From positions 1 through 34,252 of the forward strand of contig JASHVA010000054.1 in NCBI GenBank assembly GCA_030039715.1: a stretch of DNA of 34,252 nucleotides. The letters run 5' to 3'. The first letter of the stretch is position 1; the number at the start of each line of letters is the position of its first letter. Made by a program: the position numbers and the translations under genes. This DNA comes from Thermoplasmata archaeon. GTDB taxonomy: Archaea; Thermoplasmatota; Thermoplasmata; Lutacidiplasmatales; UBA184. The notes under the pieces were generated by a model. The model searched no databases. It had not been told where the DNA came from and was given only the letters and a program-made list of their open reading frames with translations. Positions 13,554 to 21,629 of the stretch are shown piece by piece.

Positions 13554-14972
13554 TCGCGCGACACCGCGTATCGGATGCCCCAACCGGTGTTCGACGAGCC
13601 GGTGTTCAGCGAGAGCAAGCCGACGCCCGACCCGACCCGGTTCCGCGTGCCCCATCCATCCGACGCGGCGCTCTACCAGCGGATCCAGCAGCTGCTGTAC
13701 GAGGACGTGGTGACGTTCCCGCCGGCGCGGGGGACTCCCTCCGACCTGTACGCGCTCGCGACCGCCTGGGGGCCCCACGGGCCCGAGGTCGTCCGCTCGA
13801 TCGAGGAGGCCGGACGGATCGTCTTCCACACCGTCGGCGACATCGGGGCGTCCACGCAGGGAAAGTACCCCGGCGAGCTCCGCGTCTCCGACGTCCTCGC
13901 CCGCGAGGCGCAGCTCGCGGCACCGTCCGAGCGGCCCGCCTTCCTCTACCTGCTCGGAGACCTCGTCTACGACTTCGGCGAAGCCCGCTACTACTACGAC
14001 CAGTTCTACGAGCCGTACCGCAACTACCCGGCGCCGATCTTCGCGATCCCGGGGAACCACGACTCGTTCATCGTGCCGGGCTCGCCGGTCGCGCAGTGGC
14101 CGCTCGCCACGTTCCGGCGGAACTTCTGCTCGGAGGAGACGGTCGTCACGCCCGAGGCCGGCTCGCTCCACCGCACCGCGATGACGCAGCCCGGGGTCTA
14201 CTTCGCCCTGGACGCCCCGTACGTCCGGGTCGTCGGACTGTTCAGCAACGCTCTCGAGGACCCCGGGGTGATCTCGAGCGAGGGCGGGCGCTGGAAGGGG
14301 GTGCCGGACTACCAGCTCGACTTCCTCGCGGCCCAGCTGCGCCGGGCGAAGCGCGAGCGGTACGCCGGCGCGCTGCTCTTCGCGGTGCACCATCCGCCGT
14401 TCAACTACGCGCCGCCCGCCGGAGCACCCGGCGGGGGCGGCGCGCACGGGGGGAATCCCGCGATGCTCGCCCAGATCGATGTGATCTGCCGCGCCGAGGG
14501 GGTCTACCCGCACGCCTTCCTCGCCGGGCACGCGCACAACTACCAGCGGTACACGCGAACCGTGCAGTTCGGCGAAGGGACGTACGAGGTGCCGTTCCTC
14601 GTCTGCGGGGGCGGGGGACACGACGTCCAGTCGCTCGTCGCCGCCCGGCACGGGTCCGAGGCGAGCGAGCCGGCGAACGGCGCCGACGTCTCGTATCTCG
14701 ACGTCCATCCCGCCGTCGACGCGAAGGGTCTCCGGCTCGACCGACACGACGACCGGTCCTACGGTTTCCTGCGGGTCGTGGCCGACGCGGCCCGGATCTC
14801 GTTCGAGTTCACTCCCGTGATCGTCGGGGCCGAGCCGGGCGTGGCCGCCGACACCGTCACGATCGACATCGCCCGGCACGCCCTCGTACCGGCCCCTCCA
14901 CCGCCCCCGTCCGAGGACGTCGCGGACAAACCGAAGGGGCGCCGGGGCCCCCGGCGCGGTCGAGCGGAGTAG
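13551..14972 (+). CDS. Calcineurin-like metallophosphoesterase
   Basis: 473 residues from GTG 13551; an in-frame ATG at 13575 is an alternative. The metal-binding motifs of the calcineurin-like fold appear in order: VGDIG (D97), LGDLVYD (D137), PGNHD (N169, H170), AVHHPP (H280, H281) and AGHAHNYQR (H327, H329). The GDLVYD and GHAHNYQR forms resemble purple-acid-phosphatase-like and exported phosphoesterases. However, no signal peptide is evident, because the N-terminus is polar. A basic, proline-containing tail follows residue 450. It probably hydrolyses a phosphomono- or diester; the substrate is unknown. A weak TATA-like GTAGATAG (13498-13505) and the start-codon hairpin precede it. Confidence 0.88.
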   Translation: MSRDTAYRMPQPVFDEPVFSESKPTPDPTRFRVPHPSDAALYQRIQQLLYEDVVTFPPARGTPSDLYALATAWGPHGPEVVRSIEEAGRIVFHTVGDIGASTQGKYPGELRVSDVLAREAQLAAPSERPAFLYLLGDLVYDFGEARYYYDQFYEPYRNYPAPIFAIPGNHDSFIVPGSPVAQWPLATFRRNFCSEETVVTPEAGSLHRTAMTQPGVYFALDAPYVRVVGLFSNALEDPGVISSEGGRWKGVPDYQLDFLAAQLRRAKRERYAGALLFAVHHPPFNYAPPAGAPGGGGAHGGNPAMLAQIDVICRAEGVYPHAFLAGHAHNYQRYTRTVQFGEGTYEVPFLVCGGGGHDVQSLVAARHGSEASEPANGADVSYLDVHPAVDAKGLRLDRHDDRSYGFLRVVADAARISFEFTPVIVGAEPGVAADTVTIDIARHALVPAPPPPPSEDVADKPKGRRGPRRGRAE

Positions 14973-15004
14973 TCCGGCGCGGCGGCCCGGTGACGGCCGG
15001 AACC

Positions 15005-15013
15005 GTTTGATAC
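15005..15013 (+). promoter_or_regulatory. TATA-like box of the SRPBCC gene
   Basis: GTTTGATAC lies 20 nt before ATG 15034. The in-frame TTG at 15007 falls inside this box and is therefore unlikely to be the start. Confidence 0.5.
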
Positions 15014-15033
15014 CGCCCGGCGATCGGGCGGCG

Positions 15034-15519
15034 ATGCCCCCGTCGAAGGGTCGACGATTCCGGCTCGAGGCGACCTTCGACGCCCCGTCGGACTTTGCGT
15101 TCCGATGGTGCACGGACTATTCCCCCGAGGATCCGGAGATCGAGAAGGACGATTACGAGCGCCGCGTCCTCTCCCGTGGGAGCCGCCGCGTGCTCTACCA
15201 GGACCTGGGTCCTGAGGGAAAAGGGTGGTTCCTCAACACCCAGACCGTCACCCTCCGACCTCCCGGGAACTGGCACGCCGAGTCGGTCGGGACGTACCGC
15301 TCCTGGTCGATCGACTACTCGGTCCGCGCCCTCCCCGACGGTCGCACGCGATTCGCCTTCGACGGGATCCGGCGGATCACGCCGCTCGCCGGCCGCGGTC
15401 CCACCCGGGCCGAGGTCGAGGAGAACCTCCGTACGCTCTGGACGCGATTCGGCCGCGCGCTCGCCCGGGACTACCGCCGGACGTCGGGTGGGTCGGCGCG
15501 TCGGCAGCGCCCGGGATAG
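15034..15519 (+). CDS. SRPBCC (START/Bet v1-like) ligand-binding protein
   Basis: 161 residues from ATG 15034. The pattern RRFRLEATFDAPSDFAFRWC at the start, then a beta-rich middle (RRVLYQDLGPEGKGWFLNTQ), HAESVGTYRSWSIDYSVRAL and a long C-terminal helix (EVEENLRTLWTRFGRALARD) is the helix-grip layout of the polyketide cyclase/START-like superfamily. These proteins enclose hydrophobic ligands in a cavity. No catalytic residues can be named. It is convergent with the proline iminopeptidase gene, with one nt between the stop codons. Confidence 0.78.
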   Translation: MPPSKGRRFRLEATFDAPSDFAFRWCTDYSPEDPEIEKDDYERRVLSRGSRRVLYQDLGPEGKGWFLNTQTVTLRPPGNWHAESVGTYRSWSIDYSVRALPDGRTRFAFDGIRRITPLAGRGPTRAEVEENLRTLWTRFGRALARDYRRTSGGSARRQRPG

Positions 15520-15520
15520 C

Positions 15521-16537
15521 TCACGCGTTCCGCCCCACGACCCGCCCCGGACCGGGCTCGTCGGGCACGGTTCGCTCCGCCATGCGAAGGAACTCCTCGA
15601 CGAGGCGAAGGTACGCCGCCCGTTCCTCCCAGAAACTGACGTGCGAGCTCTTCGGGAACACGTGGAAGAACGAGCCCGGGAGCGCCCGGTGGATCCGGGC
15701 CCCGACCGCCGGAGTGACCTCGTCGTACCGGCCGTGGAGGACGAGGGTGGGAACGCGGATGCGGCGGAGCTCCGAGGTGAAGTCGACGTCCTTGATGCGG
15801 CCGACGATCGTGAACTCGTTCGGGCCGTTCATCGTCTCGTAGACCGGTCGGCTCGTCCGGAGCAGCGTCGAGACGATCTCCTCGGGCCACGGAAGGAGCC
15901 GGCAGACGTGCCGCCGGTAGAACTCCATCGCGGCGGCCTCGTAGTCGGGATGGTGGAACTCCCCGCGCGCCGCGTACCGGGCGAGCGTCGCCCGGGTCCG
16001 CGCCGGTAGGAGTCCCACGAGCCGCCGCATCTCCCGCACGGCGAACGGAACGTCGGAGAGCCCGCCGGTCGAGTTCAGGCTCCAGAGGTGCCGGGAATGG
16101 CGGACGGCGTAGGCGAGGACGAGCAACCCGCCGTAGCTCGACCCCATGAGGTGGACGCGCTCGTTCCCGAGCGAGCGCCGGACGGCGTCGAGCACGCGGA
16201 GGTCGTGCTCGACGGTGAAGAGCCGGGGATCCGGAGGAAGGTCGGAGCGCCCGCAGCCGAGTGCATCGTAGAAGACGACCCGATATCCGCGGCGGGCGAG
16301 GTCAGCGAGCGGCAACAGGTAGTCGTGGGTCCCTCCCGGACCTCCGTGCACGCAGAGGAGCGTGCGGGCGCGGTTCCGCTCCCCGAACGTACGCACGTAG
16401 ATGCGGTAGCCGTCGACGTCCAGGAATCGCGATCGCGAACCGTCCGTCACGTCCGGGGGAGACCGGCCCCGGTAGATGAGCTCGCTCGAACCGGCCCGGG
16501 CGGTTGGTGTCGCGCCGAGATAAACCGGCCCGCGCAT
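15521..16537 (-). CDS. pip: Proline iminopeptidase-like alpha/beta hydrolase (peptidase S33)
   Basis: Predicted to remove N-terminal proline or other residues from peptides, like tricorn-interacting factor F1 of Thermoplasma. From ATG 16537 it has 338 residues: oxyanion motif VHGGPGG at about 63-69, the FYDALGCGRSDLP segment characteristic of proline iminopeptidases, nucleophile motif GSSYGG (Ser134), then HGRYDEVTP for the acid and SSHVSFWEE for the catalytic His. The cap domain lies between. A TATA-like box at 16517-16526 lies inside the predicted 5' end, so an alternative start is GTG 16450 (residue 30), which removes a poorly conserved leader. It is divergent from the oxidase gene. Confidence 0.88.
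   Translation of the reverse strand: MRGPVYLGATPTARAGSSELIYRGRSPPDVTDGSRSRFLDVDGYRIYVRTFGERNRARTLLCVHGGPGGTHDYLLPLADLARRGYRVVFYDALGCGRSDLPPDPRLFTVEHDLRVLDAVRRSLGNERVHLMGSSYGGLLVLAYAVRHSRHLWSLNSTGGLSDVPFAVREMRRLVGLLPARTRATLARYAARGEFHHPDYEAAAMEFYRRHVCRLLPWPEEIVSTLLRTSRPVYETMNGPNEFTIVGRIKDVDFTSELRRIRVPTLVLHGRYDEVTPAVGARIHRALPGSFFHVFPKSSHVSFWEERAAYLRLVEEFLRMAERTVPDEPGPGRVVGRNA
16517..16526 (-). promoter_or_regulatory. TATA-like box inside the predicted iminopeptidase N-terminus
   Basis: On the minus strand it reads GGTTTATCTC, a good match to an archaeal TATA box. It lies downstream of ATG 16537 but upstream of GTG 16450, so it favours the shorter iminopeptidase start. Confidence 0.5.
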
Positions 16538-16565
16538 CGGCACGGGGAGGGCTCGTATCGGGCCG

Positions 16566-19289
16566 ATGGCCGAGGGAGATCTCCGTCCCTCGCAGACGAC
16601 CGGGGAGGCCGGAGGGGTCCCGGTCTTCGAGCGGCCCCCCGCGCTGGTCCAGTTCCTCGACGCGACCGAGGACGCGATCCGACTGCGCCTCGCGAAGCTT
16701 CGGCTGTTCGACCGGATCTTCCTGCTCGAGCGGGACTGGATGACCCGCATCACGATGCTGATGGTGATCTGCTCGATCCTCTGGGGCGCGGTCGGCGGCT
16801 TCGACGCGTTCGGCTTCCAGACGCAGGTCGTCGCCTACGCGACCCAGTCGGCGGTGCACCTCTCGAACGTCGAGATCTACTCCTCGGTCACGCTCCACGG
16901 TCTGCGCGAGCTCTTCGGATTCGCGCAGCAGCTCGAGATCGCCCTCCTGGGGCTCCTCCTCGTCAACGCCCTCGGGATCGTCCCCCGCCACAAGTGGACG
17001 CTCTACTCGGTCGTCGGCCTCCTCAACGCCTCGATGCTCTTCCTCCAGGGGCCCGTCTACCTCTTCCCGTTCAACGACAACTACTTCCCGGCCGTCGGCT
17101 GGTACTTTCTCTCGCCGCTCGGCGTCAACGGGCAGAGCTCGTACGTCGTGAGCCCGCTCTGGTTCCTCGGGTGGCTCGCGCTCTGCGCGGCGATGTTCCT
17201 GTGGATCGGCTGGGTCGTCTCCCACCTCCTGCGCTGGTATCGGGCGAACCGGGCGAAGGCCGCGGGTCGACCCTACCCGATCTTCCTCTGGTTCGTGATG
17301 GCGACCCTCGTCCTCATCCCGCTGACGTACGCCCCGCTCGTCGTCTCGACGGTCTGGGACGTCGGGACGGCCTACGCGGGCTGGCCGATCAACGCCCTCG
17401 CGAACCAGGTGATCTTCTGGATGTTCGGGCACGCGCTCGTCTACGTGCTCTTCCTCATCCCGATGATCGAGCTCTACTTCCTCATCCCCATCCTCGCTCG
17501 GCGACCGATCTACAGCTACCGCTTCGCGGTCGCCGCGGCGATCCTGTTCGTCCTCCTGACGCCGCTCCTCGGCATCCACCACCTGTTCCTCGCTCCGATC
17601 CCCGCCTGGGAGACGTGGGCGACGATGGCGCTCTCGTTCGCGATCGTGCTGCCGTCCGCGATCACGTTCTTCTCGGTCTGGATGACCGTGAAGGGGGTCC
17701 CCCGGGCCCAGTGGGAGTGGAACGCCGTCGCGCTGTTCGCGCTCCTGAGCTTCGGCGGCGCGATCTTCGGCGGTCTCACGGGACCGACCCTCGCGACCAT
17801 CCCCTGGGACGTCGACGTCCACAACTCGCTCTACGTGCTCGGCCACTTCCACGCGATCACGATCCTGTCGATCGTGGCGGGCGGCTTCGCGCTCGTCTAC
17901 GCGGTCTTCCCGATCCTGACGGGCCGGCAATGGTTCAGCGCCGCCCTCGCCCGGATCCACTTCGTCCTCACCGTGATCGGCGGCGCCACGATCGTCCTCG
18001 CCTTCGAGGAGCTGGGGAGCCTCGGCGTCCTCCGGCGCGAGTTCATCCTCCCCATCGTCCCCGCGATCACCTTCTACCAGCTGATCCTGCTCGGAGGGAT
18101 CGTCGTCATCCTCTCCGGGCAGCTCTTCTTCGTCGCGAACGGCGCGCTGACGGTGTTCCGCGGGGAGCTCTACAGCGCCGCGGGGCTCTCGTTCGACGAG
18201 GCGATCCGGCGCGCCGCGCAGTCGACGGCCCCGCGGAGCGCGCGTGTCCCGATCGGCGACATTCCGTTCTCGCGCCGGATGCCGCGGAGCCGGCGGGAGC
18301 GCGCGGAAGCCGGTTGGTCGATCACCGTGGTCGTCCTCCTCGTCTCCGTGCTCGTCCTCGCGACCCCCGGCGCGCTCTCCGTGAGCAACACGATCGACGG
18401 CACGGGCACGGACCCCGCCGTCTCGGAATACATCGGCCTCTACGGCCAGCAGTACTACTGGACCGCGACCGAGAAGGGCCTCGTGAACGGGACGTTCGAC
18501 AACGCGCTCGTCGTGGAGGCGGGGAGCTGGGTCCAGGTGAACCTCACCGCCACGGGGGCGACCCAATCGCTCCTGGTGCCGTTCCGCGATCAGGCGGTCG
18601 TCGACGTGCAGGCCGTTCCCGGCTCGGACTCCTACGCGGTCTTCCAGGCGCCGAGCGTCCCCGGTGTCTACGGAGCGCCGGACGGGGAGTACGACGGGCC
18701 GTGGTTCGGCCAGGATGTCTCCGCGCTCATCGTGCTTCCGGACCCGAACGCGACCGGGGCCTCCCTCGCCGCCTTCGCCTCGAGCGGGGGCGGCGGGGAC
18801 ATCTACAATCCCCCGGTCGAGCCCGTCGCGGGTCTCTCGCTCGTCGGGGACGGCGAGGGGCTCTTCAACAGCTCCGTGCCGGGTCCGACGATCTCGGCGA
18901 GCGCCCCGGCCGCGGGGGGACCGGTCGCCTTCGACTGGGAGGTTCCGCTCTCCAGCATCGACGCCGACAACTATCTCGTCAACGTCACGTCGAACAATCC
19001 GGACGCGCAGCAGCAGTACGTCGTCGCCCACAACTACACGCTCCCCTTCGACATCGGGGTCTACCGCATCGCGCCGGCCACCGGGCTCTCCGTGGTCACG
19101 CAGGGCGACCTCGTGATCGACCGGGAGACGACCGAGTCGGCGAACCTCACGCCGGGCGTCTACCTCTACGGGATCGTCGCGCCGGTCGACTATTCGTACA
19201 ACCCGGCGGGCGACTCGGGCGACGGCACGGGGATCCAGACCGGGTTCGTGATGGGCCTCTGGGGGGTACTGTGGGTGAGCACGGAGTGA
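16566..19289 (+). CDS. B-type heme-copper oxidase, subunit I fused to a CuA-less subunit II-like domain
   Basis: A terminal oxidase of 907 residues in the cytoplasmic membrane. Residues about 60-535 form the subunit I core with all heme and copper ligands: H111 (low-spin heme), H289 with Y293 in GHALVY (CuB and the His-Tyr pair), H338-H339 (CuB), H427 (high-spin heme) and H429 (low-spin heme). The VHNS...VLGHFHA form and the short HHLFLAP are B-type (SoxB/ba3-like). A further helix (about 583-604) corresponds to the subunit II anchor. Then a cupredoxin-like domain (about 620-727) follows with a PGVYGAPDGEYDGPWFG turn where CuA enzymes have C-S-E-L-C. Cysteines occur only at 69 and 207, so CuA is absent. 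A second beta-rich domain (about 785-885) ends the protein. Electrons probably come from quinol or a different donor. Confidence 0.88.
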   Translation: MAEGDLRPSQTTGEAGGVPVFERPPALVQFLDATEDAIRLRLAKLRLFDRIFLLERDWMTRITMLMVICSILWGAVGGFDAFGFQTQVVAYATQSAVHLSNVEIYSSVTLHGLRELFGFAQQLEIALLGLLLVNALGIVPRHKWTLYSVVGLLNASMLFLQGPVYLFPFNDNYFPAVGWYFLSPLGVNGQSSYVVSPLWFLGWLALCAAMFLWIGWVVSHLLRWYRANRAKAAGRPYPIFLWFVMATLVLIPLTYAPLVVSTVWDVGTAYAGWPINALANQVIFWMFGHALVYVLFLIPMIELYFLIPILARRPIYSYRFAVAAAILFVLLTPLLGIHHLFLAPIPAWETWATMALSFAIVLPSAITFFSVWMTVKGVPRAQWEWNAVALFALLSFGGAIFGGLTGPTLATIPWDVDVHNSLYVLGHFHAITILSIVAGGFALVYAVFPILTGRQWFSAALARIHFVLTVIGGATIVLAFEELGSLGVLRREFILPIVPAITFYQLILLGGIVVILSGQLFFVANGALTVFRGELYSAAGLSFDEAIRRAAQSTAPRSARVPIGDIPFSRRMPRSRRERAEAGWSITVVVLLVSVLVLATPGALSVSNTIDGTGTDPAVSEYIGLYGQQYYWTATEKGLVNGTFDNALVVEAGSWVQVNLTATGATQSLLVPFRDQAVVDVQAVPGSDSYAVFQAPSVPGVYGAPDGEYDGPWFGQDVSALIVLPDPNATGASLAAFASSGGGGDIYNPPVEPVAGLSLVGDGEGLFNSSVPGPTISASAPAAGGPVAFDWEVPLSSIDADNYLVNVTSNNPDAQQQYVVAHNYTLPFDIGVYRIAPATGLSVVTQGDLVIDRETTESANLTPGVYLYGIVAPVDYSYNPAGDSGDGTGIQTGFVMGLWGVLWVSTE

Positions 19290-19516
19290 CCGACCCCGCG
19301 CCGACTCTGGCCCCCGCGAGTACGTCGCGCGGCCTCTCCCCGTTCACGGCCTTCGGCCTCGTGGCGATCGCGGCGGCCGTCGGGGCGGTCTACGAGATGT
19401 CGTACTACGCCGGCGACTCCGCGCTCTCCCCGGGAACGCTCGGGACCACCGTCGGGATCGTGATCGCGCTCGTCGGGTTCTTCGTGTGGGGCCTTCGCGC
19501 GCCCCCGAACGAGTGA
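19286..19516 (+). CDS. Small two-helix membrane protein, probable oxidase-associated subunit
   Basis: 76 residues from GTG 19286, in a GTGA overlap with the oxidase stop; a GTG at 19271 would add five residues. Two hydrophobic segments lie at about 22-38 (AFGLVAIAAAVGAVYEM) and 54-71 (GTTVGIVIALVGFFVWGL), joined by a short polar loop and followed by a short RAPPNE tail. Length, position and topology match small accessory subunits (subunit IV-like) that stabilise heme-copper oxidases, but no family is recognised. The start shares the same mRNA as the oxidase. It fills most of the otherwise empty 324 nt before the cyclase gene. Confidence 0.7.
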   Translation: MTDPAPTLAPASTSRGLSPFTAFGLVAIAAAVGAVYEMSYYAGDSALSPGTLGTTVGIVIALVGFFVWGLRAPPNE

Positions 19517-19583
19517 CGGGACGCGGCGGCGAAACGCCCGCCGACAGCCTGTCGCCCGGGGTCCCGGCCGCCCGTCGGGGAGC

Positions 19584-19593
19584 GCTTAACTGG
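19584..19593 (+). promoter_or_regulatory. TATA-like box of the adenylate cyclase gene
   Basis: GCTTAACTGG is a short AT-richer patch 20 nt before ATG 19614, at leaderless spacing. The match is weak. Confidence 0.4.
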
Positions 19594-19613
19594 CCGCGCG
19601 CGGATTCGGCGTC

Positions 19614-21617
19614 ATGCCCGTCGCACGCCGCCGGCTCGCCGCGATCATGTTCACGGACATGGTCGGCTACTCGGCCCTCGCGCAGCGGAACGAGGCGGCC
19701 GCGCTGAAGCTGCTCGACCGGCACAACCGGCTCCTCCGCCCGGTCTTCGCCCGGTTCGCGGGCCGCGAGGTGAAGACCGTCGGCGACGCGTTCCTCGTGG
19801 AGTTCGAGAGCGCGCTCGACGCGGTGCGCGCGGCGATCGAGGTCCAGCGCGAGCTCGACAAGTACGACCGCTCGGCCGCCGAGGGCCTCGAGATCCGGGT
19901 CCGGATCGGCGTGCACGTCGGCGACGTGGTGCAGCAGGGCGACGACGTCCTCGGGGACGCCGTCAACATCGCCTCGCGCATCCAGCCGCTCGCCTCCCCC
20001 GGCGGCATCTGCCTCACGCAGCAGGTCGTGGACCAGGTCCAGACGAAGATCGCGGAGCGGCTCGAGCGACTCCCGCCAACGCCGCTCAAGAATCTCCGGG
20101 GTCCCGTCGCGGTCTACCGGGTCGTCCTGCCGTGGGAAGCCCCCGCCCTCGGGTCCGGCGCGGCCACGGGCAGCGGCCGTCAGCTCGCGGTCCTTCCGCT
20201 CGCGAACATCAGTCCCGACCCGAACGACGGCTACTTCGCCGACGGCCTCACCGAGGAACTGATCTCCGTCCTCTCGCAGGTCGACGGGTTGAGCGTCATC
20301 GCCCGGACCTCGGTGATGCCGTACAAGGCCGCCCCGAAGTCGGTCCCGCAGATCGGCAGCGAGCTCGGCGTCGACTCCGTGCTCGAGGGGAGCGTCCGGA
20401 AGGCGGGCGACCGGATGCGGATCACGCTCCAGCTGATCGACGTGCCGACGCAGCGCCATGTCTGGGCGAGCAGCTACGACCGGGAGCTCCACGACGTCTT
20501 CGCGGTGCAGACCGACATCGCCGACCGGACCGCCGAGGCCCTCCGGCTCCGGCTCGGGACGACGGCCCCCGAGGGGGGGCGTCGCCGACCGACCGATAAC
20601 CTCGCGGCGTACGACCTCTATCTGCGGGGCCTGGTCGCGGCGCAGGAGCGGGACGACGGGTATCTCGAGACGGCGGTCCGCTGGTTCTCGGAAGCGACGA
20701 AGCTCGACCCGAAGTTCGCCGAAGCGTACGCCGCGTGGGCCACGACGTACGTGATCGCCGCGGGGGAGCACGTCGCCATGCGCGAGGCGATCCCGAAGGC
20801 GCGCCGGCTCGCCGCGCGCGCGCTCCGCCTCGACCCGAACTCCTCCGATGCCCACGCGGCGCTCGCGAACATCGCCTTCCAGTACGACCACCGCTGGCGG
20901 TACGCGGAGGCCGAGTTCCGCCGGGCGATCGAGCTGAATCCGAGCAACGTCACGGCGACGCAGTTCTTCGGGACGATGCTCTTCGCGCTCGGCCGGTTCG
21001 AGGAGGCGAAGGAGCTCACCCGTCGCGCGATCCGGCTGAATCCGGGCGGCGGCCCGAGCGCCCTCCTCGCGTGGATCGAGTACGAGAGCGGCGACCCGGC
21101 CGAGGCGATCCGGCAGGCGGAGGAGGGCCGGGACCGAGAACCGGGCGCGGCGCAGGGGCACTCGTACCTCGGCTTGCTCTACCTCGGGGCGGGCCGGCGA
21201 GGCGACGCGCGGCGGGAGGCGGACTTTCGGCTCGTGCGGCCGACCGAGGAGGAACGGTTCGACCACGCGCTCCTGAACGCGCTCGTCGGCCGGACGGCGG
21301 AGGCGCGCGCGATCGCCCGGCGGATCGAGCAGGGTACGGAGCCCGGGTACAACTCCGCGACGCATCTCGCGATGCTGTACTCCGCCCTCGGGGAGAAGCG
21401 TCGGGCGCTCTCCCTGCTCGAGAAGGACTACCGGGCGGGGGACCGGGTGCTCTGGCTCTGGCAGCGGGGGATCTACTTCGACCCGATCCGGGCCGATCCC
21501 CGATTCGTCCGCCTCCTGCATCGCTACGGCCTCCCGGCCGAGCCTCCGCGCCGACCGCTGCTCGCCGAACGGCCCCGTCGGCGGGTCCCGCGCCGTGGGA
21601 CCCACCGGAGGCGGTGA
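19614..21617 (+). CDS. Class III adenylate cyclase with TolB-like and TPR domains
   Basis: 667 residues in three parts. Residues 1-165 are a class III nucleotide cyclase domain: metal-binding D15 in FTDMVGYS and D58 in VGDAF, adenine-selecting K54 and D111 (DVLGDAVN), transition-state N118 and R122. All are intact, so cAMP production is predicted. Residues about 166-340 form a TolB/FlgO-like alpha/beta domain (LAVLPLANISPDPNDGYFA, then DSVLEGSVRKAGDRMRITLQ). Residues about 350-640 are TPR repeats, for example FRRAIELNPSNVTATQFFGT. This cyclase-TolB-TPR layout is common in soil Proteobacteria, so horizontal transfer from bacteria is likely, although codon use looks like the neighbours. There is no transmembrane segment. 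An aldolase gene follows 12 nt later. Confidence 0.92.
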   Translation: MPVARRRLAAIMFTDMVGYSALAQRNEAAALKLLDRHNRLLRPVFARFAGREVKTVGDAFLVEFESALDAVRAAIEVQRELDKYDRSAAEGLEIRVRIGVHVGDVVQQGDDVLGDAVNIASRIQPLASPGGICLTQQVVDQVQTKIAERLERLPPTPLKNLRGPVAVYRVVLPWEAPALGSGAATGSGRQLAVLPLANISPDPNDGYFADGLTEELISVLSQVDGLSVIARTSVMPYKAAPKSVPQIGSELGVDSVLEGSVRKAGDRMRITLQLIDVPTQRHVWASSYDRELHDVFAVQTDIADRTAEALRLRLGTTAPEGGRRRPTDNLAAYDLYLRGLVAAQERDDGYLETAVRWFSEATKLDPKFAEAYAAWATTYVIAAGEHVAMREAIPKARRLAARALRLDPNSSDAHAALANIAFQYDHRWRYAEAEFRRAIELNPSNVTATQFFGTMLFALGRFEEAKELTRRAIRLNPGGGPSALLAWIEYESGDPAEAIRQAEEGRDREPGAAQGHSYLGLLYLGAGRRGDARREADFRLVRPTEEERFDHALLNALVGRTAEARAIARRIEQGTEPGYNSATHLAMLYSALGEKRRALSLLEKDYRAGDRVLWLWQRGIYFDPIRADPRFVRLLHRYGLPAEPPRRPLLAERPRRRVPRRGTHRRR

Positions 21618-21629
21618 GGGAGGACCGCG

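Noticed and set aside
16302-19031. A long minus-strand open frame over the oxidase
   Set aside because: Low-complexity Asp/Glu/Arg-rich translation opposite a gene with clear heme-ligand motifs. It is a compositional shadow.
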